Assembly (NCBI GenBank): GCA_030123545.1
Contig: CP126124.1
Span: 1,054,001 to 1,118,000, forward strand
Direction: 5' to 3'
Length of the DNA stretch: 64,000 bases
DNA from: Burkholderiaceae bacterium
Lineage (GTDB): Bacteria; Pseudomonadota; Gammaproteobacteria; Burkholderiales; Burkholderiaceae_C
The position numbers and the translations under genes were made by a program. Of the stretch, positions 45,343 to 55,676 are shown one piece after another. Under the pieces are notes generated by a model. It was not told the DNA's origin, searched no databases, and saw nothing but the letters and a program-made list of their open reading frames with translations. Each line of letters opens with the position of its first letter. Position 1 is the stretch's first letter.

Positions 45343-46236
45343 TCAGAGTTCCAGGCCGCGGATGTAGCTGCGAAACCCGGCGCCCACCTCCGGGTGGGCC
45401 AGCGCGAGTTCCACCGTGGCCTGCAGAAAACCGTCCTTGCTGCCGCAGTCGTAGCGTTTGCCCTCGTACTGCAGCGCATACACCGCCTCGGATTGCATCA
45501 GCCGCGCGATACCGTCGGTGAGCTGAATTTCGCCGCCGACGCCGCGCGGCTGGTTGCGGATCTGCGCGAACACGCCCGGCGTCAGGATGTAGCGGCCGGC
45601 CACCGCCATGCGCGAGGGCGCGGCGTCCACGCTCGGCTTCTCGACGATGCCCTGCACCTTGATCAGCCGCGCGTCGACCGGGTCGCCGGCGACGATGCCG
45701 TAGCGCGGCACCTGGTCCTGCGGCACTTCCTGCACCGCGAGCACCGACGCGCGGCAGCGCTCGAAGGTGCGCACCATCTGCGTCAGCACTGGCGCACCGC
45801 CGGGCGGGCCGACCATCAGGTCGTCGGCCAGCAGCACCGCGAACGGCTCGTTGCCGACCAGATGCTCGGCGCACAGCACCGCGTGGCCAAGCCCGAGCGA
45901 ACGCGGCTGGCGCACGTACGACAGGTGCATGTCGTCGGGCTGCAGCGAGCGCACCAGGCTGAGCAGTTGGTCTTTGCCCGCGGCCTCCAGTTCGGTCTCG
46001 AGTTCGTACGCGGTATCGAAATGGTCCTCGATCGCGCGCTTGTTGCGGCCGGTGACGAAGATCATGTGGCGCACGCCGGCGGCATAGGCTTCCTCGACCG
46101 CGTACTGGATCAGCGGCTTGTCGACCACCGGCATCATTTCCTTCGGCTGTGCTTTGGTCGCCGGCAGAAAACGCGTGCCGAGACCGGCGACCGGGAATAC
46201 GGCCTTGCGAATGACTGCGGGTTTGTTCGTCGACAC
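45343..46236 (-). CDS. galU: UTP-glucose-1-phosphate uridylyltransferase
   Basis: Makes UDP-glucose for envelope polysaccharides and galactose use. 297 residues. N-terminal nucleotide-binding [20 protein letters not shown], the VEKP motif and [15 protein letters not shown] are typical. The start is GTG at 46236 with AGAGGA upstream; an earlier frame would read into unlikely sequence. Confidence 0.96.
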   Translation of the reverse strand: MSTNKPAVIRKAVFPVAGLGTRFLPATKAQPKEMMPVVDKPLIQYAVEEAYAAGVRHMIFVTGRNKRAIEDHFDTAYELETELEAAGKDQLLSLVRSLQPDDMHLSYVRQPRSLGLGHAVLCAEHLVGNEPFAVLLADDLMVGPPGGAPVLTQMVRTFERCRASVLAVQEVPQDQVPRYGIVAGDPVDARLIKVQGIVEKPSVDAAPSRMAVAGRYILTPGVFAQIRNQPRGVGGEIQLTDGIARLMQSEAVYALQYEGKRYDCGSKDGFLQATVELALAHPEVGAGFRSYIRGLEL

Positions 46237-46387
46237 TTTGGTCCTCTCTGAAGTTCGGGCAGCCAGCGGCGGCAGAGCGTGCGGCCGGACGGCAAAGTGG
46301 CCCGCGATGTGATAGCACGGGGTGGCGTGGTCGCGTACCGCGTGGGCCTGCGTCATCTTAACGGCGGCCGGACCCGCCGGCACGCGA

Positions 46388-49300
46388 TCAGGCCATTCGC
46401 GCGAGTTGCTCCTCGACCTTTTTCAGCGTCGCCGTGAACTCCTGCACGCGCCGGCGCTCCTGTTCGATCACCGCCGCCGGCGCTTTCGCGACGAAAGCCT
46501 GGTTGCCGAGCTTGGCCGCGGCCTTCGCGATCTCGCCTCCGAGCCGCGCGACCTCCTTGCGCAGCCGCGCCGATTCGGCAGCCTTGTCGACCTCGACATG
46601 CAGCGCGAGCCGCAGCGACCCATGCACCGCGACCGGCGCCTGCCGCGTCGCGTCGGCCCAGGCCGCCGCGTCGTCGAGCACCCGCACCTCGGACAGCTTG
46701 GCCAGGGCCTTCAGCAGCGGCGCCGCCGCCGCGATGAACGCCGCGTCGCCGCTCGCAAGGAGCGGCACGCGGCGCTCCGGCGACAGGTTCATCTCGCCGC
46801 GCAACCGGCGGCAGACGCCGGCGACGTCCTTGAGCTGAGTCATCCATGCATCGGCAGCGGCGTCGATGCGCTCGGGTTGCGCCTTCGGATACGGTGCGGT
46901 CGAGATGCTGGCGTCTGCGGTGGCTCGGCCCGCGATCGGCGCAACCTGGGCCCACAGCTCGGCGGTGATGAACGGCGTGACCGGATGCAGCAGCCGCAGC
47001 GCGGCCTCGAGCACGCGGATCAGCGTGCGGCGCGTCGCGCGCCGCTGTGCCGGGCTACCTTGCTGCAACTGCACCTTGGCGATCTCGATGTACCAGTCGC
47101 AATACTCGTCCCAGACGAACGCGTAGATCGCGTTCGCAACGTTGTCCAGCCGCAGGTCGGAGAACCCATGTTCGACCGCTGCTTCGACCCGCTGCAGTTC
47201 GCCGACGATCCAGCGGTCGGCCTGCGAGAAGTGCAGCATGCCGTCGGGTCCGCAGTCGTGCGTGCATTCGGCCAGCCCGCGCTCGAATTCGTCCAGACCG
47301 TGCAACTGCATCAGCACGAAGCGGGTCGCGTTCCACAGCTTGTTGCAGAAATTGCGGTAGCCTTCGCAGCGCTTCGCGTCGAAATTGATGTTGCGCCCGA
47401 GCGTGGCGAGCGACGCGAAGGTGAAGCGCAGCGCGTCGGCGCCGAACGCCGGAATGCCGTCGGGAAACTCTTGCTCGGTGTTGCGGCGCACCTGCGGCGC
47501 GGTCTCCGGTCGCCGCAGGCCGGTCGTGCGTTTGACCAGCAGCGCATCGAGTGCGATGCCGTCGATCAGGTCCACCGGATCGAGCACGTTGCCCTCGGAC
47601 TTGCTCATCTTCCTGCCGTGCGAATCGCGCACCAGGCCGTGGATGTAGACCTTGCGGAACGGCACGCGGCCGGTGAAATGGGTCGTCATCATGATCATGC
47701 GCGCGACCCAGAAGAAGATGATGTCGTAGCCGGTGACCAGCACGCTGGACGGCAGGTACAGCGCATAGTCGCCGAGGTCGGTCGCGCCGGCGCTTTGGAC
47801 CGCTTCGGCGGCCGGGGCGGCATCAGGCCAGCCCATCGTCGAGAACGGAATCAGCGCCGACGAGTACCAGGTGTCGAGCACGTCCTCGTCCTGGGCGAGC
47901 GGCCCGGAATATCCGGCTTTTCGTGCCGCAGCCATTGCCTCGCCTTCGTTTCGTGCTACAAAAATTGAACCATCGTCGGCGTACCAGGCCGGGATGCGGT
48001 GCCCCCACCAGAGCTGGCGGCTGATGCACCAGTCCTGGATGTTGTTCATCCACTGGTTGTAGGTGCTGACCCAGTTCTCCGGAACGAACTGCACCGCGCC
48101 CGACTGCACCGCGTCGATCGCCTTCTGCGCGATGCTCTTGGCCGCGAGGTCGTGCTCGCTTACTTTGGTCATCGCGACGAACCACTGGTCCGTCAGCATC
48201 GGCTCGACGATCTGGCCGGTGCGCGTACAGCGCGGCACCATCAGCTTGTGCTTCTTCACTTCGACCAGCAGACTATCGGCCTCCAACTGCTCAACGATCT
48301 TCTTGCGAGCGACAAAACGATCGAGTCCTTGTAATGCAACCGGAATCCCGATGTCCACCGGCAAAGGATCCGTTCCGGTCGTGGTCTTTACCCCGGAAGG
48401 GTCCGGCGCCACATATTTTTGTCGAGCGAGGGGGTCAAAGTCACGATCCGAAATAACTTTGGCATCCAATGTGAAGATCGTGATCATTCGCAGGTGATGA
48501 CGCAGTCCGACCTGGTAGTCGTTCTGATCATGCGCTGGGGTGACCTTGACCACACCAGTGCCGAAGGCTTTGTCTACATGCTCGTCGGCGATTACAGGCA
48601 CCAGCCGGCCAGTAATTGGCAGGCGCACCTGTTTTCCGATTAGATGGGTGTAACGCTCATCTTCCGGGTGGACCATCACTGCGGTGTCACCTAGCATGGT
48701 TTCGGGTCGGGTGGTGGCCACCACCACGGACTCGTTGCTGCCGTCAACGGGGTATCGGATGTACCACAGCGAGCCATCTTCCTCTTCGCTTTCCACCTCC
48801 AGGTCGGACACGGCCGACTTCAGTACCGGATCCCAGCTGACTAGGCGCTTGCCGCGGTAGATCAGGCCCTGCCGGTACAGCCGCACGAAGGTCTCGGTCA
48901 CGACTTCGGACAGATGCTCGTCCATCGTGAAGTACTCGCGGCTCCAGTCGACGCTGTCGCCCATGCGGCGCATCTGCGTGGTGATCGTGTCGCCGCTTTG
49001 CCGCTTCCAGCCCCAGACGCGCTCGGTGAATTCCTTGCGACCCAGCGCGTGGCGGCTCGTGCCCTGTTCCTGCAGCTGGCGCTCGACCACGATCTGCGTC
49101 GCGATGCCGGCATGGTCGGTGCCCGGCACCCAGACAGTGTTGAAGCCGCGCATCCGGTGGTAGCGCGTCAGGCTGTCCATGATGGTCTGGTTGAACGCAT
49201 GGCCCATGTGCAGCGTGCCGGTCACGTTCGGCGGCGGCAGCTGGATCGAGAAATCCAGGCCCTGCGCGTGCGCCTCGGCGTTCGGCTGGCCGGTGCCGCG

Positions 49301-49420
49301 ATAGCCCGCGCGCGCATCGCCGAGACGTTCCCAGACCGCGCTCCAGCGCGCCTCGATCGGCGCCGGCTCGAACGATTTCGGAAGGCTGTCGGGCGCGGGG
49401 GGGTGCTGCTGGTCGGTCAT
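46388..49420 (-). CDS. valS: Valyl-tRNA synthetase
   Basis: Class I synthetase. 1010 residues, somewhat longer than E. coli ValS. HIGH region [25 protein letters not shown] in [16 protein letters not shown]1 editing domain in between, and a C-terminal coiled coil. A stretch of about 500 bases (48240-48760), inside the editing domain, has clearly lower GC (about 50 percent in a sampled line) than the rest of the gene. It may be one unit with galU, whose GTG lies 151 bases further. Confidence 0.97.
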   Translation of the reverse strand: MTDQQHPPAPDSLPKSFEPAPIEARWSAVWERLGDARAGYRGTGQPNAEAHAQGLDFSIQLPPPNVTGTLHMGHAFNQTIMDSLTRYHRMRGFNTVWVPGTDHAGIATQIVVERQLQEQGTSRHALGRKEFTERVWGWKRQSGDTITTQMRRMGDSVDWSREYFTMDEHLSEVVTETFVRLYRQGLIYRGKRLVSWDPVLKSAVSDLEVESEEEDGSLWYIRYPVDGSNESVVVATTRPETMLGDTAVMVHPEDERYTHLIGKQVRLPITGRLVPVIADEHVDKAFGTGVVKVTPAHDQNDYQVGLRHHLRMITIFTLDAKVISDRDFDPLARQKYVAPDPSGVKTTTGTDPLPVDIGIPVALQGLDRFVARKKIVEQLEADSLLVEVKKHKLMVPRCTRTGQIVEPMLTDQWFVAMTKVSEHDLAAKSIAQKAIDAVQSGAVQFVPENWVSTYNQWMNNIQDWCISRQLWWGHRIPAWYADDGSIFVARNEGEAMAAARKAGYSGPLAQDEDVLDTWYSSALIPFSTMGWPDAAPAAEAVQSAGATDLGDYALYLPSSVLVTGYDIIFFWVARMIMMTTHFTGRVPFRKVYIHGLVRDSHGRKMSKSEGNVLDPVDLIDGIALDALLVKRTTGLRRPETAPQVRRNTEQEFPDGIPAFGADALRFTFASLATLGRNINFDAKRCEGYRNFCNKLWNATRFVLMQLHGLDEFERGLAECTHDCGPDGMLHFSQADRWIVGELQRVEAAVEHGFSDLRLDNVANAIYAFVWDEYCDWYIEIAKVQLQQGSPAQRRATRRTLIRVLEAALRLLHPVTPFITAELWAQVAPIAGRATADASISTAPYPKAQPERIDAAADAWMTQLKDVAGVCRRLRGEMNLSPERRVPLLASGDAAFIAAAAPLLKALAKLSEVRVLDDAAAWADATRQAPVAVHGSLRLALHVEVDKAAESARLRKEVARLGGEIAKAAAKLGNQAFVAKAPAAVIEQERRRVQEFTATLKKVEEQLARMA

Positions 49421-49442
49421 GTGGTGCCCATGCGAAACGAAA

Positions 49443-49466
49443 ACGGCACCCGTGCGGATGCCGTTG
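49443..49466 (-). terminator. Hairpin after the DUF2783 gene, before valS
   Basis: Seven-base arms AACGGCA/TGCCGTT around a 10-base loop; on the minus strand TTTTCGTTT follows. It fits a terminator for the monooxygenase/DUF2783 operon. Confidence 0.6.
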
Positions 49467-49499
49467 AAAGCCGGTGGACGGGGCGTCGAATCTGCGATT

Positions 49500-49688
49500 C
49501 TAGCCGGGCAGGGTCCGCGCCGCCGCGATGCATTCGGCCAGCACCTGCGTGTCGCCGATCTGGTTCGCCAGCAGCAGGATCAGCCGCGCGTTCAATAGCT
49601 GCGACTGCTGCTCGGACAGGCTGCCATGCGCGTCGAGCAACTGCTCGTAGAACTGGTCCGCATCCTCGAAATTGAGCTGGGTCTTCAT
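49500..49688 (-). CDS. DUF2783 protein
   Basis: A 62-residue protein, [20 protein letters not shown] and then [20 protein letters not shown], matching DUF2783. Its ATG overlaps the stop of the monooxygenase by one base (TGATG). These small proteins are regularly paired with FAD-dependent aromatic monooxygenases in Burkholderiales and may be accessory subunits. Confidence 0.87.
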   Translation of the reverse strand: MKTQLNFEDADQFYEQLLDAHGSLSEQQSQLLNARLILLLANQIGDTQVLAECIAAARTLPG

Positions 49689-51466
49689 CACGCTGCCCCT
49701 TGTGCATGAGCCGCCGGGTGAGCCAGCGATTTTTCGATCGCGCGGACCAGGTGCTGGTCGACGGCGTCGCCGGTCGCGGCCAGATAGCCGTCGGGCCGCA
49801 CCAGCGCCCAGCCGTGTCCGAACACATGGCAGGCGCTTTGCAGATGGCCTTTCGGGTCGCACACATGCTCGCTTGCGCGCGCATGGCCGTCCGGCGCGAC
49901 CACCTGCACGCAGCGCACCGGCGTGTCGGTGGTCAGCTCGCGCAGGCGACGGCAGGCTGCCGCCGAGAGCTCGCCGAACAGCAGCACCAGCAGCCGGCCC
50001 CGCGCCCACAGCAGCAGATCGTTGACGACGCCCTGCGCGCCGGCCGGCGTGCCGCCGCTGCCGCGCGCGCCGTCGGACCAGTCGAACGCGACGTTCTGCA
50101 CCGACTGGCCGCCGCTTGCCTCGCAGATGCGCGATTCGGTGTAGCTGTTCGCGACCGCCATGCGGCCGGTGTTGATCAGGCTGCGCGCGAACGGATGCTG
50201 GCGCGCGAGCCCGATCGCGGCGGTGCGGAACAGCCGTTCGATGCCGTCGGCCGGGCGCAGGAAGCGCGCGGTGCGGTTCGTCACCAGCACGTTCTGCTGC
50301 GCCGCCTCGTGCCGCTCGTCGTTGTAGCTGTCGAGCAGCGCCGGGTCGGCCTGCCCGCGCAGCACCGCGGCCAGTTTCCAGGCCAGGTTGTCGGCGTCGG
50401 CGATGCCGGTGTTGCCGCCGCGCGCGCCGAACGGGCTGACGACCTTGGCCGTGTCGCCCATGAAGAACACCCGGCCCAGGCGCAGCCGGTCCAGGCATTG
50501 GCTGCGGTAGGCATAGGGCCCGACCCAGACGATCTCGATCTGCGTATCGTCGCCAAACTGGTGCCGCAATCGTTCGCGCACCACGTCTTCGCGGCTGACG
50601 GCGGCCGGGTCGCTGTTCGGTGCCATCTGGTAGTCGATGCGCCAGACGCCGTCGGCCATCAGGTGCTGCCAGACCGAGCGGTTCTCGTTGAACGGCGCTT
50701 CGATCCAGGTGTAGCGCTCAACCGGCGGGTGTTTGGAGAAGCGCACGTCGGCGATGCACCAGCGGTCGTCGCCGCGCTTGACCTGCATCGTCGCGCCGCA
50801 CCAACGGTGGAACTGCGTGTTCGCGCCGGTCGCGTCGATCACGTAGTCGGCGGCGACGCGGTAGTTGCCAGCCGGCGTCTCGACCGTCAACGTGACGAAG
50901 TCGTCGTTCTGCTCGAAGGCGATTACGCGGCTCTTCCAGCGCAGTTGCACGTGGCCCAGTTCGTAGATGCGCTCGACCAGGAAGCCTTCGATATAGAACT
51001 GCTGGATGTTGATGAACGGCGGCTGCGTGGACAGGTTGAAGTTGCTCTGCTCGCGCAGGTCGAACGAATAGACCTCATCCTTGCCGGCAAAGGTGCGCCC
51101 CACGCTCCACTGGATGCCGCGGCCGGCAATGCGCTCATAGATGCCCAGCCGCTGAAAGATTTCCAGCGATTTCTGCGTGTAGCAGATGCCACGCGACGAC
51201 GCGCCCTTGACGCCGACGGTGTTGTCCTCGTCGAGCAGCACCGCGTCGAGCCCAAGCCGCGCCAGCGCGCAGCCGAGCGTGAGCCCGGTGATGCCTCCGC
51301 CGACGACGATCACCTTGTGCCGCAGCAGCGCGTCGCTGTCCAATTCGGGCGGCCGCTCGAACGGGTACTCGGGCAGCGCATAGCCGCTGCCGCTGGTGAA
51401 TTCGTATCCGTTGCCCGCGGTGATTTCGCGGAACGTCGCCGCGACCGGGGTGCTTTTTTCTGTCAT
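49688..51466 (-). CDS. FAD-dependent aromatic monooxygenase (MhpA-like)
   Basis: A 592-residue class A flavin hydroxylase. GxGxxG in VIVVGGGITGLTLGCALARL, and the FAD motif FFMGDTAKVVSPFGARGGNT. Similar to 3-(3-hydroxyphenyl)propionate and related phenol hydroxylases; the exact substrate is not evident. The start at 51466 (MTEKSTPVAATF) is chosen over a longer frame. A perfect inverted repeat lies 50 bases upstream. Confidence 0.9.
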   Translation of the reverse strand: MTEKSTPVAATFREITAGNGYEFTSGSGYALPEYPFERPPELDSDALLRHKVIVVGGGITGLTLGCALARLGLDAVLLDEDNTVGVKGASSRGICYTQKSLEIFQRLGIYERIAGRGIQWSVGRTFAGKDEVYSFDLREQSNFNLSTQPPFINIQQFYIEGFLVERIYELGHVQLRWKSRVIAFEQNDDFVTLTVETPAGNYRVAADYVIDATGANTQFHRWCGATMQVKRGDDRWCIADVRFSKHPPVERYTWIEAPFNENRSVWQHLMADGVWRIDYQMAPNSDPAAVSREDVVRERLRHQFGDDTQIEIVWVGPYAYRSQCLDRLRLGRVFFMGDTAKVVSPFGARGGNTGIADADNLAWKLAAVLRGQADPALLDSYNDERHEAAQQNVLVTNRTARFLRPADGIERLFRTAAIGLARQHPFARSLINTGRMAVANSYTESRICEASGGQSVQNVAFDWSDGARGSGGTPAGAQGVVNDLLLWARGRLLVLLFGELSAAACRRLRELTTDTPVRCVQVVAPDGHARASEHVCDPKGHLQSACHVFGHGWALVRPDGYLAATGDAVDQHLVRAIEKSLAHPAAHAQGAA

Positions 51467-51515
51467 GGCGTGATGCGGGTTCGAGTCGGATCGGTCAGGC
51501 TGGCGTAAAAACTTA

Positions 51516-51530
51516 TCGCAAACCTTGCGA
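51516..51530. promoter_or_regulatory. TCGCAA-ACC-TTGCGA inverted repeat upstream of monooxygenase
   Basis: Perfect six-base arms around three bases, 50 bases before the monooxygenase start. Suited to a dimeric repressor or activator. No regulator gene is adjacent. The rest of the 241-base gap up to rubrerythrin shows nothing else. Confidence 0.4.
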
Positions 51531-51707
51531 AATGGCAAATGCGGCAGGGTTCGGGTGACCATAGCGATACTCAATGGCCGGTATTGACGCAGGCAATTGG
51601 ACGGGGTCCGGCATCCGGGATAGGCTGCGAGTCGCCTTTGATCGGAACCGTTCAAGGCGCCAAGCCAACCCGCTCATCAACCCGTTCCACCTGATCAGGA
51701 GTCATCC

Positions 51708-52133
51708 ATGGCCGCACTCAAGGGCTCGAAGACCGAACAATGCCTGAAGGACGCCTTCTCGGGCGAGTCCCAGGCAAACCGCCGCTATCTTTATTTCGCG
51801 AACAAGGCCGACGTGGAAGGCCAGAACGATGTCGCCGCCTTGTTCCGCTCGACGGCGGAAGGCGAGACCGGGCATGCGCACGGACATCTCGAGTTCCTCG
51901 AGCATGGCTCCGGCGACCCGGCGACCGGACTGCCGATCGGCTCGACCCGCGACAACCTGAAGTCCGCGGTCGCCGGTGAAACCCACGAATACACCGACAT
52001 GTACCCAGGCATGGCCAAGACCGCGCGCGACGAAGGTTTCGACGAGATCGCCGACTGGTTCGAAACCCTGGCCAAGGCCGAGCGCTCGCATGCGAACCGC
52101 TACACCAAGGCGCTGACCGAGCTGGTCGACTGA
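51708..52133 (+). CDS. Rubrerythrin without rubredoxin domain
   Basis: A 141-residue diiron protein that reduces hydrogen peroxide. It has the Ex29-like four-helix pattern: [51 protein letters not shown], and [14 protein letters not shown]. No C-terminal rubredoxin follows, so an external electron donor is needed. It leads the group with the heterodisulfide-reductase-like and DUF3501 genes. Confidence 0.93.
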   Translation: MAALKGSKTEQCLKDAFSGESQANRRYLYFANKADVEGQNDVAALFRSTAEGETGHAHGHLEFLEHGSGDPATGLPIGSTRDNLKSAVAGETHEYTDMYPGMAKTARDEGFDEIADWFETLAKAERSHANRYTKALTELVD

Positions 52134-52222
52134 GCGCCGGAGCGCTGCGTGTTGGGCACTGCCGCAGTGCCCAATGCAGAGCGCCTCGCGCAACTCCAAC
52201 AACGACGAGCGAGACCCTTCCG

Positions 52223-53572
52223 ATGGCCACTGAAGGCAACCTGCAGGCGCCGACGCGTCACCCGATCGACTGGAAGAGCCCCGAGTTCCACGACGAGACG
52301 CTGGCGACCCAGGAGTTGGAGCGCATCTTCGAGATCTGCCACGGCTGCCGGCGCTGCGTCAGCCTGTGCGGCGCGTTCCCGACACTGTTCGACCTGATCG
52401 ACGAGGGCAAGACCGGCGAGATCGATGGGGTCGACAAGCAGGACTACGGGAAGGTCGTCGACCAGTGCTATCTGTGCGACCTGTGCTACATGACCAAGTG
52501 CCCGTACGTGCCGCCGCATCCGTGGAACGTGGACTTCCCCCACACGATGCTGCGCGCGAAAGCGATCAAGTACAAGAAGGGCGAGGTCGGCTTCGGCGCC
52601 AAGTTCCTCGCGTCGACCGACGTGCACGGCAAGTTCGCCGGCATTCCCATCGTGGTGCAGACGGCCAATGCGGTGAACCATACGGCGCCGGCGCGCAGCC
52701 TGATGGAAAAGACGCTGGGCGTCGACAAAAAGGCCTGGCTGCCCGATCTGGCCACGCGCAAGTTCCGCTCGCGGACGCCGGCTTCAAACGAGCATCCGGT
52801 GCAGGACGGCGCGAAGACGCCGGGCAAGGTCGCGATCTTCGCCACCTGCTACGTCAACTACAACGAACCGGGCATCGGCCACGATCTGCTGAAGATCCTC
52901 GACCACAACCAGATCCCGTACTTGATCGTCGAGAAGGAACGCTGCTGCGGCATGCCCAAGCTGGAACTCGGCGATCTCGACGGCGTCGACGCGCTGAAAC
53001 GCGCGAACATCCCGGTGCTGGCGCGCTACGCAAGCCAAGGCTACGCGATCCTCGCCGCGGTGCCGAGCTGCGCGCTGATGTTCAAGCAGGAGCTGCCGCT
53101 GATGTACCCGGGCGAGCCCGAAGTGCAACTGGTCAAGGAACACATGTGGGATCCGTTCGAGTACCTGATGGCGCGCAAGCGCGACGGACTGCTGAAGACC
53201 GAGTTCGCCACGCCGCTGGGCAAGATCAGCTACCAGACGCCTTGCCACGGCCGGGTGCAGAACATCGGCAAGCGGACCGAAGAGATGCTGAAAATGGTGC
53301 CCGGCACCAGCGTGCAGACGCACGAGCGCTGTTCGGGCCATGCCGGCACCTATGGCGTGAAGAAGGGAACGCATGAGATGGCGCTGAAGATCGGCAAGCC
53401 GCTGTTCAAGGCGATGGCGAACCACAAGGACGGCGGCGCGCCCGACGTGATCAGCAGCGACTGCCCGCTCGGCGGCCACCATATCGCGCAGGGGTTCGCG
53501 GTGAATGAACTCGGGTCGCCGCAGCTTGCGCATCCGCTGACCCTGATCCGCATCGCCTACGGGCTGGAGTGA
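52223..53572 (+). CDS. Iron-sulfur oxidoreductase, heterodisulfide-reductase-D/GlpC-like
   Basis: A 449-residue protein. Two [4Fe-4S] motifs are in the N-terminal part: CHGCRRCVSLCGAFP and CYLCDLCYMTKCPY. Two cysteine-rich CCG-type segments follow: KERCCGMP and, after TPCHGR, HERCSGHAGTYG. This is the HdrD/GlpC arrangement, electron transfer to quinones or disulfides. Adjacent to rubrerythrin, it could be its electron supply; inferred from neighbourhood. Confidence 0.9.
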   Translation: MATEGNLQAPTRHPIDWKSPEFHDETLATQELERIFEICHGCRRCVSLCGAFPTLFDLIDEGKTGEIDGVDKQDYGKVVDQCYLCDLCYMTKCPYVPPHPWNVDFPHTMLRAKAIKYKKGEVGFGAKFLASTDVHGKFAGIPIVVQTANAVNHTAPARSLMEKTLGVDKKAWLPDLATRKFRSRTPASNEHPVQDGAKTPGKVAIFATCYVNYNEPGIGHDLLKILDHNQIPYLIVEKERCCGMPKLELGDLDGVDALKRANIPVLARYASQGYAILAAVPSCALMFKQELPLMYPGEPEVQLVKEHMWDPFEYLMARKRDGLLKTEFATPLGKISYQTPCHGRVQNIGKRTEEMLKMVPGTSVQTHERCSGHAGTYGVKKGTHEMALKIGKPLFKAMANHKDGGAPDVISSDCPLGGHHIAQGFAVNELGSPQLAHPLTLIRIAYGLE

Positions 53573-53577
53573 ACGCG

Positions 53578-54168
53578 ATGCAGTTGACCGGAAAAATCAC
53601 CGCCGACAGCCTGATGACGCTGGAAGCCTACAGCCGGTGGCGCAAGCTCCACCAGGGCGAGGTGATCGCGCACCGCAGGCTGCGTTCGGTGCTGCTGGGC
53701 GAGCATCTGATGCTGCAGTTCGAGAGCGAGACCACGATCCGCTACCAGATCCAGGAGATGCTGCGCGTCGAGAAGATCTTCGACGACGACGGCATCGCAC
53801 AGGAAATCGAGGCCTATGCGCCGCTGGTGCCGGATGGCACGAACTGGAAGGCGACGATGATGCTCGAGTACCCCGACATCAATGAGCGCCGGCGCGAGCT
53901 GGCGCGGTTGATCGGCGTCGAAGACCATTTGTTCGTCGAGGTCGAGGGCCATGCGCGCGTTTATGCGATCGCCGACGAAGACCTGGACCGCGAGAACGAC
54001 GAGAAGACCTCGGCCGTGCATTTCGTTCGTTTCGAGCTCGACGCGCCGATGCGCGCGTCGGTCAAGGCCGGCGGCGCGGTGCGGCTCGGCTGCGAGCACA
54101 GCAACTATCCGGCGCATCTGCAGATCGACGCCGACACGTTGGCGTCATTGGCCGGCGATCTGCGCTAG
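53578..54168 (+). CDS. DUF3501 protein
   Basis: A 196-residue protein conserved beside rubrerythrin and HdrD-like genes. It begins MQLTGKITADSLMTLEAYSR and ends DADTLASLAGDLR. ATG at 53578 with GGAG at 53565; an upstream GTG (53569) overlaps the previous stop. Likely part of a peroxide/redox system with its two upstream neighbours. A second, diverged copy of its last 13 codons is at 55561. Confidence 0.88.
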   Translation: MQLTGKITADSLMTLEAYSRWRKLHQGEVIAHRRLRSVLLGEHLMLQFESETTIRYQIQEMLRVEKIFDDDGIAQEIEAYAPLVPDGTNWKATMMLEYPDINERRRELARLIGVEDHLFVEVEGHARVYAIADEDLDRENDEKTSAVHFVRFELDAPMRASVKAGGAVRLGCEHSNYPAHLQIDADTLASLAGDLR

Positions 54169-54195
54169 CTTGCGTGCCACCAAACATGCGCAGTC

Positions 54196-55380
54196 ATGCC
54201 CGATCACCGCATCGATTCGAGGACGCTTTGGCTTCTCAGCCTGTGCGCTTTTGCAAGCATGGCTTCCATGCGGGTGTGCGATGCCATGCTTCCGGTGCTG
54301 GCTGCGGAGTTCTCGGCGACGATAGGGCAGGCCGCTCGCACAATTTCTGGTTTTGCGCTGGCTTACGGTGTGCTGCAGCTGATTTACGGGCCTCTCGGGG
54401 ATCGGCACGGCAAGGCGCGTGTCGTCGGCCTTGCGACTCTGGCCTGCACCATTGGGTCCGCCGCAGCTGCGTTGTCACCTAGCCTTGATTGGTTGATCGC
54501 CAGCCGTGTCCTGACGGGGGTCGCCGCGGCCGGAATCATTCCGTTGTCGATGGCGTGGATCGGAGACAGCGTCGCTTACGAGGTTCGCCAGGAAGTCCTG
54601 GCGAGGCTGCTCGGCGCAACAGTATTCGGAATGATTTGTGGCCAGTGGCTTGGCGGACTCATTTCCGAATGGACCGGCTGGCGCTCGGCCTTCGCAGTCC
54701 TCGCCGTGATCTTCCTGGTGAGCGGTACCGCGCTGACCAAGAGGACGGGTGCTCTCACCCGCTCCACGACTGCAGCCATCGGAGCTGTCGAGGGCCGCCT
54801 GTTCGTCGTCCTTTCCAGGCCCTGGGCAAGAGTCGTTTTGGTCATTACCTGCATCGAAGGGATGCTGGCGTTCAGCGCACTTGCCTTTATTCCTTCGCAG
54901 CTGCACGCCGCTTTCCATCTGACGATCGCCTGGTCCGGGGCCATCGTCGCGCTCTACGGCGTCGGTGGCCTCTTGTACAGCCACTATGCACGCGTGTTAC
55001 TACGCCGCTTCGGTGAGACGGGTCTGGCAAGACTCGGCGGAACCTGCATGTGCTTCGCCTTTACAACGATCGCTTTCGCGCCATCCTGGTATTGGGCCAT
55101 GCCAGCCTGCCTGCTTGCAGGATTCGGCTTCTATGCGCTGCACAACACCTTGCAGACCAATGCCACCCAGATGGCGCCTGCGTCCAGAGGCGCAGCGGTC
55201 TCGCTGTTCGCATGCGTTCTGTTCCTCGGCCAGTCGATCGGCGTCCTGCTTGCCGCCACGCTGGTCGACCGGTTCTCGTACTCCGTGGTTTTCGCTTTCT
55301 CCGCGCTGGGGCTGCTTCTGCTGGGAGGTGCATTCGCGCACCTGGTCGGTCAGCGCCATAAGTACCTGATGGAGGCCTGA
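54196..55380 (+). CDS. MFS transporter, multidrug/sugar efflux type
   Basis: A 394-residue major-facilitator protein with 12 predicted helices. DRHGKARVVGLATLAC follows the second helix, the motif A region (GPLGDRHGKARVV). N- and C-halves are symmetric. Composition is lower in GC than the flanking genes. It is bracketed by the end of DUF3501 and a second, diverged DUF3501 end, so it appears to be an insertion. Substrate unknown. Confidence 0.9.
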   Translation: MPDHRIDSRTLWLLSLCAFASMASMRVCDAMLPVLAAEFSATIGQAARTISGFALAYGVLQLIYGPLGDRHGKARVVGLATLACTIGSAAAALSPSLDWLIASRVLTGVAAAGIIPLSMAWIGDSVAYEVRQEVLARLLGATVFGMICGQWLGGLISEWTGWRSAFAVLAVIFLVSGTALTKRTGALTRSTTAAIGAVEGRLFVVLSRPWARVVLVITCIEGMLAFSALAFIPSQLHAAFHLTIAWSGAIVALYGVGGLLYSHYARVLLRRFGETGLARLGGTCMCFAFTTIAFAPSWYWAMPACLLAGFGFYALHNTLQTNATQMAPASRGAAVSLFACVLFLGQSIGVLLAATLVDRFSYSVVFAFSALGLLLLGGAFAHLVGQRHKYLMEA

Positions 55381-55399
55381 CGTCCGGGCGCGAAAGGGA

Positions 55400-55505
55400 T
55401 TCCGCTGCCGTCCAGTCGACGCTCATTGGCGCGATGGCGGTCTGGGGACTGAGCATGACCGCTGTCAAAGCACTGACCGGCTTCTTCGAGCCAGCACCTT
55501 GGCCG
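55400..55505 (+). pseudogene. Remnant of an EamA/DMT transporter
   Basis: One plus frame reads VQSTLIGAMAVWGLSMTAVK then ALTGFFEPAP, the first-helix signature of EamA-family transporters. No start precedes it and it degenerates after FEP. It lies directly after the MFS gene. Confidence 0.6.
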
Positions 55506-55524
55506 CATCGCGAATGCTTGTTGT

Positions 55525-55599
55525 CCGTTCGTTGAGTTCGTGCGCGTCTTGACTGCATCGCCGACACACTGGCGTCGCTCGCGGGCGATCTGCGTTAGC
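55525..55599 (+). pseudogene. Diverged 3' end of a second DUF3501 gene
   Basis: Bases 55561-55599 encode ADTLASLAGDLR and TAG, identical in protein to the end of the intact DUF3501 gene (54130-54168). The DNA differs at seven sites, all synonymous. Weaker similarity reaches back to about 55525 (FVEFVRV against FVRFELD), with the frame lost. Confidence 0.8.
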
Positions 55600-55676
55600 G
55601 TCCGGCGGGCAGGTTCCGGCGGCAGACAATTTGCACGTGGATCGGCGCACGCCGAAGCCGCGCCATTGCCTGCGCG

